A DNA stretch of 5,743 bases from Pseudomonadota bacterium (GTDB taxonomy: Bacteria; Pseudomonadota; Alphaproteobacteria; Rhizobiales; Xanthobacteraceae). The notes below the pieces were generated by a model that was not told the DNA's origin, did not search any database, and saw only the letters and a list, made by a program, of their open reading frames with translations. The position numbers were made by a program, and so were the translations under genes. Positions 5,138-5,743 of this stretch are shown here, piece by piece (position 1 is the stretch's first letter; each line of letters starts with the position of its first letter). The stretch lies in assembly GCA_023433965.1 (NCBI GenBank), contig JAEYTQ010000779.1, positions 1 to 5,743 on the forward strand. The letters run 5' to 3'.

Positions 5138-5743
5138 TACTTGGCTCCCGCGAGCAGCTTGGTACGCGCGTCCTCGGTCCGGATGACGTCTTCAGCCGGA
5201 ATGTCGAAGTCGCGGTGATAGTTGAAGGTGTGACCGATTCCGACGGCGAGTATCGCGATGAAGCTGACGGCCGCGAGCCACCAGATGTACCAGACCAGAG
5301 CAAAGCCCATCGCGGTGGCGAGGCCGGCGAGGATGATGCCGGTGCCGGTGCTGCTGGGCATGTGGATCGGCTTGAACCCGGTGAGCGGACGCTGATAGCC
5401 CCGCCGCTTCATGTCCCACCAGGCGTCATTGTCGTGAACCACGGGCGTGAAGGCGAAGTTGTAGTCGGGGGGCGGCGAAGAGGTCGCCCATTCCAGCGTG
5501 CGCGCGTCCCAGGGGTCGCCGGTGACGTCCTCGAGCTGCTCGCGCCTGAGCAGGCTGACCGCGAACTGCATCAGCATCGAGAGAATGCCGATGAAGATGA
5601 AGACGGCACCAATCGCGGCGATGACGAACCAGATCTGAAGCGAGGGATCTTCGAACACGCGCAGGCGGCGGGTCACGCCCATCAGGCCGAGCACGTAGAG
5701 CGGCATGAAGGCCAGGTAGAAGCCGGTGACCCAGAACCAGAAC
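5137..5743 (-). CDS. cyoB: Quinol oxidase subunit I (CyoB), C-terminal part only
   Basis: CyoB is the catalytic subunit, carrying low-spin heme, the high-spin heme/CuB centre and the proton channels. Only the last 201 or so codons are in the window; the gene runs off the right edge, so the histidine ligands of heme and CuB cannot be checked. The visible part starts within a late membrane helix ([16 protein letters not shown]). It continues through GVTRRL, a long helix (about 36-66), the loop [20 protein letters not shown] that is diagnostic of the CyoB/QoxB and CtaD families, and [10 protein letters not shown]. Two final helices (about 130-168) follow. This tail, with extra helices after the SSPPP loop, parallels E. 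coli CyoB. That fits a quinol oxidase better than a short-tailed cytochrome c oxidase. The ATG at 5706 is an internal Met, not the start. Confidence 0.95.
   Translation of the reverse strand, partial: FWFWVTGFYLAFMPLYVLGLMGVTRRLRVFEDPSLQIWFVIAAIGAVFIFIGILSMLMQFAVSLLRREQLEDVTGDPWDARTLEWATSSPPPDYNFAFTPVVHDNDAWWDMKRRGYQRPLTGFKPIHMPSSTGTGIILAGLATAMGFALVWYIWWLAAVSFIAILAVGIGHTFNYHRDFDIPAEDVIRTEDARTKLLAGAK

Noticed and set aside
4131..5303. A 390-codon minus-strand frame containing CyoD
   Set aside because: Only the last 126 codons (from ATG 4511) match a protein. The upstream part is Arg/Pro/His-rich shadow of cyoC and the end of cyoB in another frame.

Overview
The window looks like chromosomal DNA of a high-GC alphaproteobacterium, most likely Bradyrhizobium or a close relative. 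The reasons are the high GC content, a CarD/CdnL protein with a long Ala/Lys/Pro tail, and a RegS/RegR (ActSR, RegBA) pair. The genus is inferred from remembered family resemblance; no search was run.

Left part, plus strand (about 1-1334). A carD/cdnL-type transcription regulator gene fills most of the first 875 bases. Its reading frame is open to the left edge, so its true start may lie outside the window. A strong Rho-independent terminator follows (904-932). Next comes a small gene (1098-1334) for a secreted 78-residue protein of unknown function, whose mature part is two copies of a GAFG...Cys...Tyr repeat.

Right part, minus strand (5743 down to 1371). Six genes run head to tail with almost no spacing, in transcription order: cyoB (3' part only), cyoC, cyoD, a SURF1-family assembly factor, regS (membrane histidine kinase) and regR (response regulator). 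Junctions are a 1-base TAATG overlap (cyoB/cyoC), a 4-base ATGA overlap (cyoC/cyoD), a 13-base gap (cyoD/surf1), a 29- or 56-base overlap (surf1/regS, depending on the regS start) and an 11-base overlap (regS/regR, with a TTG start). This reads as one translationally coupled operon.

How the genes work together. CyoB, CyoC and CyoD belong to a cytochrome bo3/ba3-type quinol oxidase, the heme-copper enzyme that passes electrons from ubiquinol to oxygen. The SURF1 protein probably helps insert heme into its subunit I. RegS carries the quinone-site motif and the conserved cysteine of RegB-type redox sensors, so it should read the redox state of the quinol pool that the oxidase drains, and signal through RegR. 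The cluster therefore joins a terminal oxidase, its assembly factor and a quinone-sensing regulator. Each family is known, and I see no wholly new system. The less ordinary points are this linkage, the duplicated-motif secreted peptide, the two-tailed CarD and the unusual start and linker of RegR. No RNA genes, CRISPR arrays, insertion sequences or att sites were seen, and no gene-free stretch exceeds 300 bases.
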